Positions 12,001-24,660 are shown, counted from the first letter of the stretch. The stretch: 64,000 nucleotides of DNA from Asterias amurensis (GCF_032118995.1 NC_092665.1:12628512-12692511), one strand, 5' to 3'. Notes: generated from the sequence alone by a model not told the origin. Program-made: numbers and translations.

Positions 12001-15000
12001 ACTTTACATCTTGATGGATGAGACGAGGCACGAGTCGCTTTCCTTCCCTGATGACAATCTCCTGCTCGCCAAGATCTTGATCATACACAACCTTCAGTAA
12101 CTCCTGAACATTTTCCCCTGTTGAGGAGCGTGGGTCAAAGTCAACTGAGATAATTGGCACACTTGGGATCTGATTGCTTGATGCTCTAGCCAACCCAACA
12201 GCCAATGAACCACTTGGATTCTTGGAATCACCATTGCCACCAGTTGTCAGAACCCAGACCTTTTTGACAGCCTGAGGGTACGACTCCACTGCTTGGAACA
12301 GTCGCAAGAGAGCATGGAGTGTACTATCTTCCTCACTGTATGCGTACAATACTTCAACGGGTGTACTCACATGCTCACTGAAAATGTGATCTAGGGACTT
12401 GGATGCAGAGAAATTGCTGATCAAAGACTTTCCCTTGTAGCTTTGGAGAAACTGAGAAATCAAGTCGTTGCTGTCATTTTGAATTATCACCAGTTTGTTT
12501 TCTCTGGGCTCTGAGACATCCGATGGAGAGGGGAGGACGCAAGAAGCTGGCTTACATCCCATGTACACACTTTGAAGTAAGTTGTGCTGCGTTGAAACTG
12601 ACTGAATATCTGTGAGTCCAACAGTTTCCATGATTTTCACCCATTGACTCTGAGGGAGCAAGCAGCACTCATTTTCTGTAGACAAGGAGAAGAACTGGGT
12701 CAGGAAGTTGAGGTCTGTGTCTTCCATGATGAACATCAACCCATCAGGACTCAGGAGATGTGACATGTGTGCAACACTTTGTTGAGTGTTGTCTGTGGAA
12801 TGCAATGCATTGATGCAGACGACTATATCAAAGCTGCCAGGTATGTATTCTTGCTCTTGGGGACTTCTCTTGATATCAAGCTGCTTGAACTCAACAAAGT
12901 CAAACTCGGCAAGGTTGTCTTGGGCTTCCTGGAGAAACTTCTTATTCTCAGCTGCAAAGACGTATTCTAAATTTACTGCAAGGCCAGCTTCTTTGAGAGG
13001 TTCCACCACTGTACGGGTAAGTTTTCCTGTGTGACCCCCTACTTCGAGTACTCGCACAACTTTCTTGGTTTTGACAGCTTCAGAGATGGACTTGATAAGA
13101 GCTTGTGAAGTAGGTTTGTTTATTAGCCTGGTGCTCATTGAGTCAAAGAAGTAACGATCTATCCCCTGATCAGGATGCAAGATTGACAACCCAACTTCAG
13201 GATTGCTTAGAGTTTCTGGCAAAGCTTCCCCAAATGATTTCAGCAAGTTAACCTCAACTTCCAACTCAGGTACTCTGTTGAGGATGTTTCTCATGACCTC
13301 TGGTATACTGCTGTAAGGTACAGACTTCACCTTGGTGGCAGAGGAGATGGTTTGGATTCGTGTCTTATACTTGGATGTACTTGAAGTGTCTTTTGCGAGT
13401 GCATTTCGAATGTAAGACACACAAACTCCTTCAAGATCAGGGAGTACTCCTTCAGCCCGCTTGACAGCAGCCAACTCATCACTGTTCGATTCGCTCATGT
13501 TCTTCTCAAGAAAACCCTCACAAAGATGAGATGTTGAGAGTTTAGTTGCAGACTCTGGTTGCCAGTGGGTGGTGTAAACGCATGATTCAATTGGAACATT
13601 CGACTGGTTGCCACTGAAGTTTTGAGCCAGGAAACCTTTGATGTCAGCAAGCACTCGTCCGTCAAGAGTTACCATGGTTATGTCAGCTGCAATGTTAGAA
13701 CTGTCATAGTCGATGATTTTGGTGTAGGCCAGTATCTGTTTACCTGGAGGGATGGAGTCTGATGTCATATACATGGAGTCAATACGAATGGGAAGGTACA
13801 TTGCATTGAATGGACCTACTGCAGAGAGAACCAGCTGGAAGGTGGCATCGAAGTGGGTCACCTGGATTCGTTGCTTGTTGTCCTGAACTGGGTTCAAGAT
13901 CGCATACGCTTCACCATCACCAAGGAACATCTTCTCCACTGTCTGAAATGCAGGTCCATATTTGAGACCAACAGCCTCAAGCCTTGAGTAGAACAACTCA
14001 CCGCTCACCTCATTGGTACATCTAGCCTGGATTCCTTTCAGATCAAAGGAAGCTTCTTTGGTCTTGCTTGATGATGGCTCGAGTTGAGCATCACAGTGCT
14101 GGTTTCCATCACATGTCACCTGCATTGCTGAGCCATCTTTAATCAGCCCAAGCTTCAGAGTACACTTCTTTGGATCTGTGTCTTCAGGCCACGGTAGAAC
14201 CCTGGTGAAGTTGATGTTCTTCAGAGCCGGTTTTTCTGTTTCTGAGAAGCCCATTTGAATCATGAACTCCACGTAACCAGCCCCTGGAAAGACTATTCGG
14301 TTTCCAACTACATGGTCAGCGAGGAAGGGAAACATCTCCAAAGTGAATTTACCAGCCTGTCCTTTGATGGTACGATCATCAAGACCAAGTCGACGCTTTT
14401 GTCTGTCGTCTGTTTCCAACCAGAAGGATTGATGCTGCCACGGATATGTTGGGACAGCAGACCACTGGGCTGTGTTCTGTGTTATTTTACCCCAGTCCAG
14501 AGACACTCCATTTGCGTAAAGAGTACTCATCGCTCGTTGCATGGATTGCAAGTCGTCCTTATCTCTTAAGCTTGAGTTAACTATCACAGGAGGATTCTTG
14601 GGGTCCAGTAGATGAGAAATCTGCTTGATTGGGGTGAGAAGGGTGTTTGAGGCTGCAATCTCAAGGAAAATATCAGCTTTCGTTTCCTGAAGTATATTCT
14701 CGATTGCTGGCTGGAAGAGTACAGCACTGCGAATGTTACGCCACCAGTACTCTGTTTGGAAGCTACCAGCATAGAATTCTCCCGTCACTGTGGAGTAGAA
14801 GGGAACCTCTCTCTTGTGAGTATCTCCATTAACAACACCCTTCATAGCTTTCTCAAATGGAACCTTGATTGGGTCCATCTCAGGAGTATGGAAGGCACAA
14901 GTCACACGGAGTTGCTTTGCCTTTCCAGGATTGTTCTCAACAACAGCTGCTATGGAATCATTGTTTCCTGCCAGGGTCATTGATCCAGGTGCATTTACTG

Positions 15001-18000
15001 CTGCTATGTAGAGGTGCTCGTGATCCTCACAGATCTTCGCTGCTTGTTCTTTGGTTGCTCTCAGTGCCGCCATTCGACCAGTTCCCGTCTGCTTTGCCTG
15101 TTCATGGCTGCGATGGAAAATCACAGATATGGCTTCATGTAAGGTCAAACCTCCACAAGCGTAAGCTGCTGCTATTTCACCAACGCTGTGCCCTACTACG
15201 ATATCAGGGTGTACACCCCAGTCTTTCCATAGATGGAGAAGGGCAACCTGGATGAATGTGATTGCTGGTTGAACCACCTGCACTTGATTAAGAGCATCTT
15301 CAACTGACGAGTAGGGGGACTTGGGACTGATAGCATTGCCATTGAATAGGCCACAGGTTTCAAGCAATGACCAGCCAGATATCTTCTTAAAGATCACGTC
15401 ACAGCTATCAATGGCTTCTTTAAAGACCTTCTCAGCTGTGTACATTTTGCGACCCATGTCTATCCACTGCTGCCCTTGTCCAGGAAAAACAAAGCAGATT
15501 TTGGGCTTGTCTTGGGGAGCTGTTCCAGTCACGACTGTCTCAGATGTAGTGCCCTGAATGAAACTCTCAAGACCCTGTTTGCAGGAAGAACTGGAGTTAG
15601 CAGTGACAGCTAGACGGTATGGATGATGATCTCGCCTTGTTGCCTGCCATGACGTGACACTTAGTGCATCTTGGTCGCATTCAAACTCCACCCACTTCTT
15701 AGCTAGATCTACGAGGGCATCTTTTGATTTTGCAGAAAGAGGCAGAATAATGGGACTTCCCGTCATGTCCTTATCCCCGAATTTCCAACCAGCTGCTGCG
15801 ATCGGAGGAGTCCGCTTCGTCTTTGGAGCCTCCTGAAAGATCATGTGAGCAACTGCACCTGAAAATCCGAAACTGTTTAGGCCAATAGTAAACAAGGCAT
15901 CGTCGGACTTCTCCTTCAGCGGTTGCATCGTTGTCTGCACTTTAAGATTGAGTCCTTGGAGGTCTATGTTTGGGTTGGGCCTGCTATGGTTGACAGTTGG
16001 CACCAGTGTATTCTTGTCCAACATGAGAGCCACTTTGATTGAAGAAGTGATCCCAGCTGCACACTCATTGTGGCCGAAGTTGCTCTTCACGGATCCAATT
16101 TTGATTGGGGTAGTACTCTGGTTGCCAAAGATGCTTCCAATAGCCTCAGCTTCAATCGGGTCACCAACTGGCGTGCCTGTTCCGTGTGCCTCGACATACT
16201 GAACAGATGAGAGGGGAATACCAAACCGTTCATATGCACTCTTCATCACCATCTCTTGTGCTGGACCTGATGGCATAGTGAGACTCTTGCAGAAGCCATT
16301 TGCTGCAATGGAGCTGCCTCGGATGGTGGCATAGATGTGATCATTAGCAGCCACTGCTTCTTCAAGAGGTTTCAGAATGAACGCACCCCAACCCTCGCTC
16401 CTGACGTAACCATTTGCTTGATCGGAAAACGGACAACACTTTCCCTCAGGAGATAGGACTCCAAGAGCGCTAAAGCCAACTGTAGTTTCTGGAATGAGTA
16501 AAGCATTACATCCACCAGCAACAGCATGGGTACACTCGCCATCCCAGATGGCGTTGCAAGCCAGGTGCATTGCTGTCATCGATGAAGCACATGCGGTCTC
16601 CACTGCAAATGAGGGTCCTCGAAGATCAAAGACGTATGAGATCCTGTTTGCAACTGACGAGTGGGCTGTCCCCGTATGCATGTAAGGACCGATGAGAGAG
16701 GTTTCTGTGAGCATCACGGCATAGTCCATCATACCAACACCGATGTAGACACCGCAGGATTCTCCCAGAGTACTAGGAAGAATACCTGCATCCTGAAAGG
16801 CCTCATAGGTCACCTCTAAGATTTGGCGTTGTTGGGGGTCCATGGAGCAAGCCTCTCTGGGGGATATCTTGAAGAAGGTATTGTCAAACTTGTCGATGTT
16901 GTGGACAAAACCTCCGCGTCTTGTGACCATCTTACTGTGATTGGTCTGGTCGGGGTCATGGAATGATTCCAGGGACCATCGGTCGGCGGGTACTTCGCTC
17001 ACCATGTCTTGCTGGTTGACCAGGACATCCCAGAAAGCTTTCGGTGAATCCACACCTCCAGGCATTCGACACCCTGTGATACGAGAAGAAGAACTTGATT
17101 AAAATTATGCCATCCAAACTAAATGAGATAAATTCAAGACAGGCAACTATTCTGATAGGCTGAGGAGAATGTGCAGTTTCAGAAAAAGCAGCCGGTTGTT
17201 TCTGCAATTTTGCTTCAAGGTCGAATTCAGTTTTTTTATGCACTAATTTTCAAATGAAAGGGTCCTTTTGAAAGTGCAAAAGATTTCTAACCTCCACTAA
17301 AATGGTGTAAAATTACAATTTATTTGTTACCCCTTCAGACACGACGTCATTGGATATCAACAACAAATGGGTCTCTGTATTCCAAATAATAATTTTTGCG
17401 AGTGTCATATTAGTTCAAATTCAATGCCTCTTTGATATATCATAGAAATTTTGAAATGAACTCAAAAGTTTCCAATATAAAAATTTTGACAAAATAAATA
17501 TTGGAAGGATATAAAACACAATGGCTTCAGACACCATTATTATAATGAGGTTAGACACTTGTATTCCGCCCCCCCCCCCCAACTTTCATGTAAGGACTCT
17601 ATCCATTTTAAAATGAGTGCATCAAAGAACCGAATTTGATCTTGTGGCCCCTCTACAATACAAATGACCATGTCTGACAGCTCATCTTAAAGGGACATGT
17701 TGCCTTGGATCGGTCGAGTTGGTCTATGGAGAGTGTTTGAAACCGTTTGTTTTGAAATCGATGGTTACAAAGATGTTTTTAAAGTAGAAAATAATGATCC
17801 ATACAAAAAATATACATTGAAATTGCATGTTTTTTTTTTACTTTGCGAACTAACATGGTCGGCCATTTTATGGAGTCAAAAACTTGAATCAAACAAATGG
17901 CAGGCAGTGTTAGTTCACGACGTATAAGGAAAACCATGCATTTTATAACTAACGGTTTCATACGCTTTTCATAGACCAACCGACCGATCCAAGGCAACCT

Positions 18001-19055
18001 CTCCCTTTAATATGAACCCTAGTACCCTATGAAATTAAGCCCAGGCCTGTATTTTACCTCATCAAAGTATATTGTTTTTCTTTCTTACAGAAACATGAAG
18101 CAGGAATAGTAATCATTCTACCTCCATGCATCTTCAATGACGGAGTAATTGCTTACAGCAAAATAGGGACAAAGAATGCTTGCTGTCAGCAAACAAAGAC
18201 CTATACGCCAATGGAGAGGTGAGTCACGAACATTTAACATCTTTATAGGCACTGGACTCTATTGGTAATTACTCTAAGAATTGTTAGCGTAACAATGTGC
18301 TTGGTAGTGAAGAGCAATGGAGAGCTGTTGGTAGGATAAAACACTGAAGCCTGTTATTAGGCATCTTGAAAACACACAAATTTGTGCAACAAGTGTGTTT
18401 TTTCTTTCATTATTCTCTTGTAATTCGATGACCAATTGAGTAAAACATTTCCCGGGTTGGTTTTTTAATATGTTGGGATACACCAAGTGAGAATACTGGT
18501 CTTTGACAATTACCAAAGGTGTCCAGTACCTTTATATTTATCGTAAACTATAGGTTTTCTCGGTCAATTTCGGAAAAAGAGCAGCCAATTTAACCACCAA
18601 GCTATTCTATTTCGCGCAAAATCGAATGCTACTCAAAAGGGTCATTCGATTTCGTTTTGGGATTAGTCAAATGTAATGTTGCGTCATTCGAATTAACAAA
18701 GTAATCATTCAATTTAACAATTCATCAAAGCAGCATTCAAATTCGCAGATGCTTCTTGAGGCATGTGTGTCACGAAAAAGAATGACGCTACGCTAAATTG
18801 AACAAAGTGCTTAAGGAATTTGACTCGACCCAAAACAAAATAGAATGGCCGAATTCTGAATTTGAAACGCAGTAACAACTGGAAAAGCAAAACAGCTTTA
18901 ATTCGAACGCATGAAAATTAAATTGACTGCTCATTTGCCGAATTTGACCGAGAAAACTTATATTAGTATACAAATATTAACTTACCAATGCCGACGATGG
19001 CAATGGGACACCTTTCTGTACCTGTTGGCTGATCCATGTTGACTTTGCTAGGCAT
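9079..19055 (-). CDS. iterative type I polyketide synthase, KS-AT-DH-MT-ER-KR-ACP, no thioesterase
   Basis: Three coding exons join in frame: 19055-18986, 17073-10247 and 9417-9079, giving about 2,411 residues. KS (about 10-430) has ETACASS with Cys185, EAHGTGTPVGDP with His320 and NFGHNE with His358. AT (about 545-880) has GHSVGE with Ser653 and His752. DH (about 930-1175) has HVVGNRIVFP (His944) and DATFQ (Asp1099). A methyltransferase fold (about 1280-1530) has LEVGGHTG at 1366, less canonical than the usual GxGxG. ER (about 1750-2050) has HSACGGVG at 1872. KR (about 2065-2300) has GGYGGIG, SSIS and Tyr2220. ACP has GVDSL with Ser2371. The first ATG after an in-frame stop is at 19055; ATG at 19037 is an alternative. 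It resembles the animal PKS family known from sea urchin pigment and skeleton cells. The product is unknown, and with no TE release must use another route. Confidence 0.93.
9418..10246 (-). other. last intron of the polyketide synthase gene
   Basis: Donor CAG|GTATGT at 10246 and acceptor TTACTTTCAG at 9418-9427 on the minus strand. It is a phase 0 intron between the end of KR (VTFANQ) and the ACP exon (DWGITQ), so the ACP is a single-exon domain. I recognise no repeat or second gene inside it. Confidence 0.8.
17691..18006. mobile_element. fold-back MITE, family D, framed by TTAA
   Basis: It starts AGGGACATGTTGCCTTGGAT and ends in an inverted counterpart, CCAAGGCAACCTCTCCCT. TTAA lies at 17687-17690 and again at 18007-18010. 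The arms carry GGTCGAGTTGGTC and GGTCGGCCATTTTATGG blocks shared with the copies at 24317-24658, 24661-25031 and 34888-35150. It lies in the PKS intron and is non-coding. Confidence 0.8.
18244..18534 (+). mobile_element. MITE family C, internally deleted copy
   Basis: It begins AGGCACTGGACTCTATTGGT and ends CCAAAGGTGTCCAGTACCTT, inverted ends of the family. The central GATTTCGAGACC hairpin is missing. It lies in the PKS intron between the first two coding exons. Confidence 0.75.
18549..18963. mobile_element. TIR element, family E, just downstream of the first PKS coding exon
   Basis: The left end reads TTTTCTCGGTCAATTTCGG and the right end CCGAATTTGACCGAGAAAA, an imperfect inverted repeat of about 23 bp counting TATA flanks. 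Length is about 410 bp, no coding frame, rich in TTCGAATT-type words. It ends about 20 bases from the PKS splice donor at 18985. Confidence 0.65.
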
Positions 19056-20264
19056 TCTGATGACTCAACAAATCCCGCTGTCTTGTGACGGTCAGAGCTA
19101 ACTTGTTTTCTGAAACAATAAAATAGGTGTTGTGTTTTAAATGGAGCCTTCAAGAAAGACTCTGCTAAGGTTGGAACTTCAGGCCATGAACTGTTTTTGC
19201 TTTTGTGTTTGAAATGTAACAGTTGAACTACAAGACAGATTGCAATGTCACTGAGAAACGCCAAGCCAACAATCACCTTTGATTTATTTTAGGTTATAGG
19301 AATTAGATTTTATCTGAATTCAGACTTTGTAAAGTCTACGTGGTTGTCAAGACGTGTGTTTTTTTTCTTCTCCAAATTAAGTAAGTCGTGCTCTTGATCT
19401 ACTTCTCTAGCATAAGGATACTGTTCCTAAAAGCTCCTTGGAATCTATAACTCCAGGGGTAAGCAAAAGGTGGTAATGTTATTATCTCCTGACGATGGCT
19501 AGAGCAAGCTAGTCGAAGCGTTGAGACCAATTCAAGAACTGACATCGCGATAGTGCAGTTAATTACGATCCTATAATCAGCATAATACATAGTAGTCCCA
19601 GCCTATTTGTATACCATCCGCCCGGGTAATAGTTATTAAGCAGGACAGTTCTTTTCAGAACTGAGAAGTCTCCAGAACAACTGAACAATCTACTCCGTTG
19701 TAGTACAATAGAGAAAGACAGTCCTTTAAGAACAAACTCTATCTGGCAAGTAGATACACACATAGTGTTACCGCGAACCAAATATGTAATGTTATCGTTT
19801 CAATTTTACTCCTTATAGATCTGGATTCCAATTTCAGAGTTTTTCTGAGAGCCATGACTCTTATCCCTAATATTAGGACATGTTCCAAAATCCACCTAAT
19901 GCATTTAGATTCTGTAACATTCTGTTACATTCTTGAGATGCACAAAGAAATAAATATTTTCAATTTGTTTACTTTTTGTTTAATCTTGTTGTGCTGCTCC
20001 TCTAATAGGGCGATTGTAATGGGCAAAATGCCAGGCATTCGAACACAAATTCTTAATTATTATCAACACTAAATTTGTTTTAATTCCCTCTGTTTAATAA
20101 GTACAATATTTTGCCTGCTTTTATTTCAAGTGCTGTATTCCGATGCAATTATTTGGGGCAACAAGTACGTAAAAACCCTTAGTAGTTTCCCTTTGAACAG
20201 CGTGGAGGTTTTTTTTTAGGTCAAGACCTATCCTGTGCCTATACAAATTGTCTATTGACTTTAA

Positions 20265-20624
20265 AGATGCTGTCAGATTTTTTGCCCCAAACATTAAAAA
20301 ATAGATTTTTTTGAGTGAATGGTATTTCGAAGAGTATCACCTGCTCCAACGAAAACAAGTTTAACTTTTACTTTTAATGGTCAGGAACCATGACAAAAAA
20401 TTTAAAACGTTTCTTATAAAACACATAAGAATTGGTCACGGAATTTGTCGGGATCCCGACATAAATTTATTTTGAGCACTTTATTTCACTGCTTCTAATA
20501 ATTGCAGACTTTTTCGAGCAATGGCTTAAATGAAAGCTTGTAACTTTCTCGACCCCCATCAAAATACCTGAATTTTAAATCAAAATGTTGGGATCAAACC
20601 GGCCAATAATATGTCATAGCATCT
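20265..20624. mobile_element. TTAA-framed MITE, family F
   Basis: It begins AGATGCTGTCAGATTTTTTG and ends TATGTCATAGCATCT. Both ends are flanked by TTAA (20261-20264 and 20625-20628), with AGATGCT/AGCATCT as inverted termini. About 360 bp, single copy in the window, non-coding. Confidence 0.6.
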
Positions 20625-20978
20625 TTAAGAGTAAACAAATTGTATGGGTTCACGTAGTTCTTGAACCTTTAGGCTAATTAGATGTTGTGAGAAAAACATC
20701 AGTTTTCTAAGAAAAACCTTAGTTTTTTTAAGAAAAACCCATTAGTTTTTGCGTATAAGAACCTTAATTTGTGTGTGGAGGAAACAAACTGCCGCACTTG
20801 AAAGAAGTTTCTCAGGAAACACCCTCAGGAAAAATTGCTTGACCTTTTCACACTTGAATTGCTTTACACTGACAAACTCATTGGAAATAACCATTTCCTG
20901 TGGTTTATTTCTAGGGCATTGCCTCTTTAATGGGTTCTGAACTTTGTTTATACAAAACACAGTAATATGCTAAATGAT

Positions 20979-21494
20979 GGGGGAGGGGGGAGGGGGCTTA
21001 GTGTCGACAAGTTGATGGAAAATTATTTTAAACAAATAAATGTATCCCTCCCCCAAAACACTTTGAGTAATTGTATATAGTAGTTTAAAGTAATACAAGT
21101 AAGTAAGTAAAAAAAAAAATGCATTATTCCTGCAAACAAAAATAAAATGAAATATTGGTACGGTATAATAATTAATGAAATCATCAACAAGAACATAACA
21201 AAACCGTACGGACATTCAAAACGATTGTCTCTGTCACGGTAGGCCTATATCAGCAAACCCACCCAATAAAGCTTTGAATAAAGGGGCGCCCTTGCGCGCT
21301 GTCTGCTCCCCGTACCAATGTGACAGGGTCGCCCCCCCCCCCCCCTTTACCGGAGTACCCCCCCCCCCCAATTGATGGCGAACTGTGTACAAACTCATAT
21401 GGGCGACAGAATCTCCGGATCCGGTGACAGATTTCACTGAGGCACCGGCTTGTGAGGTTAAACAATAACCGAACCCCTCCCCCCCCCCCCTCCA
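20979..21494. repeat. cluster of G and C homopolymer tracts
   Basis: A G-rich run (GGGGGAGGGGGGAGGGGG) near 20980 is followed by C-tracts of 10 or more bases near 21335, 21360 and 21480. Such runs can form G-quadruplex or i-motif structures. They lie in the putative first intron of the PKS gene. Tract lengths are often unreliable in assemblies. Confidence 0.7.
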
Positions 21495-22151
21495 CAAAAC
21501 ACCCCTTCCACCACAGCACACACAGGCATGCACACCGCTTTGTCTTCGTCTGCGCTCTGTTTGAGGCAGATTATCTAGTACAATGAAATGATCCACACGT
21601 TCGAATATACTCTAAAAAGCATTTAGATACGACTATGGCATTTTACAATTACAAAGACATCGCAGATTATAATGTTTATAATTGCCATTCATTTCTTGTT
21701 TTGTTTGTTAATATGAATTTAAATGCATTTCTATCGCGAAGCGTTTTAGCTTACTAATATAATAATTTTCCGACGATCTATGAGCACATTATGAACAAGC
21801 ACTTCGTGGATACATGTACACTGCTACCGTAGCCCCCTCCCCCTTCCATTGCCAATCGTATTAAAGCCCCTGGACCACATCCCCTCAAATGCGGAGAGTA
21901 AACAAATCAGATAACCTCATACTAATACATTTACCTTGTTCAAACCATGGAGGAACTTAAGAACGTAGTGTCAAGACAACTCCGGGTAAAAATATATACT
22001 AAAATTTAATTCTAAAATGTCATTCTTACTGCCTGAATACAACAACAAATAATTTCCATCTAGAATATTGAGGGGACAATTAAATTACCCCAATCACTGC
22101 TTGATGTTGTATAGATAGATGGGGATCAAAATAATATAGATTTCAACTTAC

Positions 22152-22270
22152 CACTCGTCCTTCCTCGGACCACAATATCTCCGGTGTGTTAGTCAGAAAA
22201 TCCCATTTGCTACAATCACTAAAAACCGGCTAGCTGTAAATCCTCGCCCAAGCCCGTCAATAAATGAAGT
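22152..22270 (-). promoter_or_regulatory. possible 5'UTR exon and promoter of the polyketide synthase gene
   Basis: On the minus strand the sequence up to 22152 ends GGACGAGTG followed by GTAAGT, a strong donor. An AATAAATAAGG stretch near 22295 could serve as a TATA-like element. The upstream limit at 22270 is a guess and no transcript supports it. Confidence 0.3.
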
Positions 22271-23393
22271 GGAATTGTAAGGGAAATGTTAACCCCTTAT
22301 TTATTCCTGGGACTACCTCTAAGGGTCGTGATTATGCTCATCCGAGAAACTCCACGGGTTCTAATTGGTCAGAAAAAATACTACACTTCTCATAGTGTTG
22401 AAATCATGTTACTGGTTTTATCCAATCAGAAAGCGCCTAGTAACGCACGGCTAATTTTATGAATCGCAGGCTGCGCGGCCACCTGATCATCCTATGGGTG
22501 TGTTGGCCAATCAGGGATGAGCTATACAACAGCCCACTTGTGCTGTGTGCACGATCACCTTACGTGTGTGTATTATGTACAGTATGTTGGGACACAAGCA
22601 CTCGAGGTTGCACATTTGAATAGGCTCCCTGTGCGTGTGTGTATAGGCTTTTAGAATCATTGCTTAATTTTCTGTTTCATTATTTCCGATGTCCCCCAGT
22701 TGACACACGCACAAACGGCGTGCAAAAAGTGTAGTTGCTTCCCCAAAGTTCATGGTTTTGCACACGACGTGAGTCTGGCACAACGCGTGATAATAAAATA
22801 TCTAAAATGACAGCAGACTGAAATATTTATTACACTGTCCGATGACCCGCTGCAAAATAAGCACGCAACTCAAATTAAAGTGTTCCAGAGGGAAAATACA
22901 ATACACGCCTTGATTCATACTATGTTTTTATTAAATGGAAGAAATTAGTAATTTGTGGCTCACATATCTCTTTAGGTATACACATACTATGTTTGTCTGC
23001 GAAGTGTCTATTTTGCACACTGCGCGGTGATGAATGTGCACCCTTTGAACCCTTAAACAATTTGAAATTTATTATTCTTCATTCGACACTCATGGGATCG
23101 TCACGCTATTCTGAGAAATCGGTAATCTCCTTTAATAAATATCTGTATCTGTAAAATTGTGAAGACATACGATGGAGTTATGGGAGCACCCGAAACATGA
23201 CGTGGAGGGCGCTCAATTTGCAAAAGAATTGGTTAAAGGAACTGACTAAAGTAGATTGAACCATGCCAAGATTGAAATAATTAAAAAAATAAAATAAAAT
23301 AATAAAAAAATACGGGGTGGCATGTTTTAAACATGTCACACCTGTCACACTAGCAAAATGCTCAAGTGTTGTTTGAAGCTTTGCATGGTGTGG
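22271..23393. other. gene-free stretch upstream of the polyketide synthase
   Basis: No coding exon or recognised element except the left half of a family G repeat from about 23366. It could hold PKS upstream control sequence. Confidence 0.4.
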
Positions 23394-23830
23394 TTAAAAG
23401 CCATTGGACCCTTTCGGTACAGGAAATCAAAAAAGTTCACAGATTTACAAATAATTTACAGGGTTTACAGAAGGTAATGGTGAAAGACTTCTCTTGAAAT
23501 ATTAGTCCATGAAATGCTTTACTTTTTGAGAAAACGGTAAAACAATATAAATTCTCGTTAACGAGAATTACGGATTTTTATAAACACATGTCATGACACG
23601 GCGAAACGCGCGAAAACAGGATTGGGTTTTCCCGTTATTTTCTCCCGACTCCGATGTCCGATTGAGCCTAAATTTCCACAGGATTGTTATTTTACAATAC
23701 TGTTTACCGAAAGTGTATAATGGCTTTAAGTAGGAAGTAATTATGAATAAATAGTGAACTTGCAGGTACACGTCAAGATTGTACCCGCAAGTCCGACTGC
23801 TATTTATTTATAGTTTCTTCGATAAAATAC
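23366..23830 (+). repeat. family G repeat split by a family I MITE
   Basis: TTGTTTGAAGCTTTGCATGG precedes the MITE, and AAATAGTGAACTTGCAGGTA follows it. Unsplit relatives at 25289-25400, 30268-30365 and 31068-31130 carry the two halves side by side, showing that the MITE inserted into this repeat. Confidence 0.65.
23394..23729 (+). mobile_element. MITE family I, framed by TTAA, inserted in family G repeat
   Basis: It begins AAGCCATTGGACCCTTTCGG and ends CCGAAAGTGTATAATGGCT, an inverted pair. TTAA is present at both ends. The centre has the inverted pair TTCTCGTTAACGAGAA. Other copies lie at 28732-29094, 32860-33177 and 33791-34161. Non-coding. Confidence 0.8.
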
Positions 23831-23922
23831 TCGTTCAACCTGTACCATCGTTGACAGGTCAGGGGAGGGAGTGACTGGGGATAGAGAATGGGACCACAGG
23901 GCTGGATTTCACAAAAAGTTTT

Positions 23923-23968
23923 AACTCGAGATAAGACTAGTCTTAAAAGACTAGTCTTATCTCGAGTT
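23923..23968. repeat. perfect 46-bp hairpin
   Basis: Arms of 22 bases, AACTCGAGATAAGACTAGTC..., are perfectly inverted around a two-base centre. The flanks (GGCTGGATTTCAC, and more CTAGTCCTA-like words to about 24040) suggest part of another palindromic MITE. Confidence 0.8.
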
Positions 23969-24316
23969 AGTACGAGTGGTACGAGCTACTCGTCCTCACT
24001 TAGGACTAGCCTTGAAGTTGTTAATATCTCCTAGGACTAGCCCCATTTCTCCGTGAACTCCACTCCCAGGGCAATCTGCCCGGACCCCGCGTCAGCCGAG
24101 ACAAAAGTTTATTTTGGGTTTACGTGCATGCGTGAGCTATTTATGTTCTCCATATCTTGTGTATTCAGAGCAATCGCAACCAGACTGCACTAGTTTAATT
24201 AATTAAAACGTGTCAAGTACATCGTGTGTGATTGAGGCCAACAAACTCGACCGTTTCTCTCGAGGACTGTCACTGGCTGTGAACTAGTAGGACGTTTCTG
24301 TTGGAACACTTTTTTG

Positions 24317-24658
24317 TTCGGTCGAGTTGGTCTTTGAAAAGCGTTCTGTAACCGTTTGTTGTAAAATGTATATGGTTAGAAAGATATTGTAAAAGTAGAA
24401 TACAATGATCTACACAAATATGCCTCGAAACTGCGTGGTTTTCTTTTTACCCTGTCGACTAACACGGTCGGCCATTTATGGGAGTCAAAATTTTGACTCC
24501 CATAAATGGCCGACCGTGATAGTTCGCGACGTAAAAGAAAAAACCGTGCAATTTCGAGTGATACTTGTGTGGATCATTATATTCTACTTTTAAAACATCT
24601 TTCTAACCATATGCATTTCATAACAAACGGGTTCAAACGCTTTTAATAGACCAACTCG
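24317..24658. mobile_element. fold-back MITE, family D, first of a tandem pair
   Basis: The entire element folds on itself. The left end reads GGTCGAGTTGGTCTTTGAAA, the right end is its diverged complement, and the centre GGGAGTCAAAATTTTGACTC is a perfect palindrome. About 340 bp, non-coding, nearly abutting a second copy. Confidence 0.85.
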
Positions 24659-24660
24659 TC

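Larger units (their letters stand above)
19110..22151 (-). other. probable 5'UTR intron of the polyketide synthase gene
   Basis: On the minus strand an acceptor TTATTGTTTCAG ends at 19110, 54 bases before the first ATG. A good donor, GTAAGT, lies at 22151. The interval holds no coding exon that I can see. It contains a TTAA-framed MITE at 20265-20624 and C/G-homopolymer runs between 20.98 and 21.5 kb. Confidence 0.45.

Noticed and set aside
10357-16685. Numerous plus- and minus-strand frames of 60-130 codons inside the PKS exon
   Set aside because: They overlap the long PKS frame, which has clear domain motifs throughout, and resemble no protein.
21234-21596. A 120-codon minus-strand frame with glycine-rich runs
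   Set aside because: The glycines come from C-homopolymer tracts; no ATG-led domain or splice context is visible.
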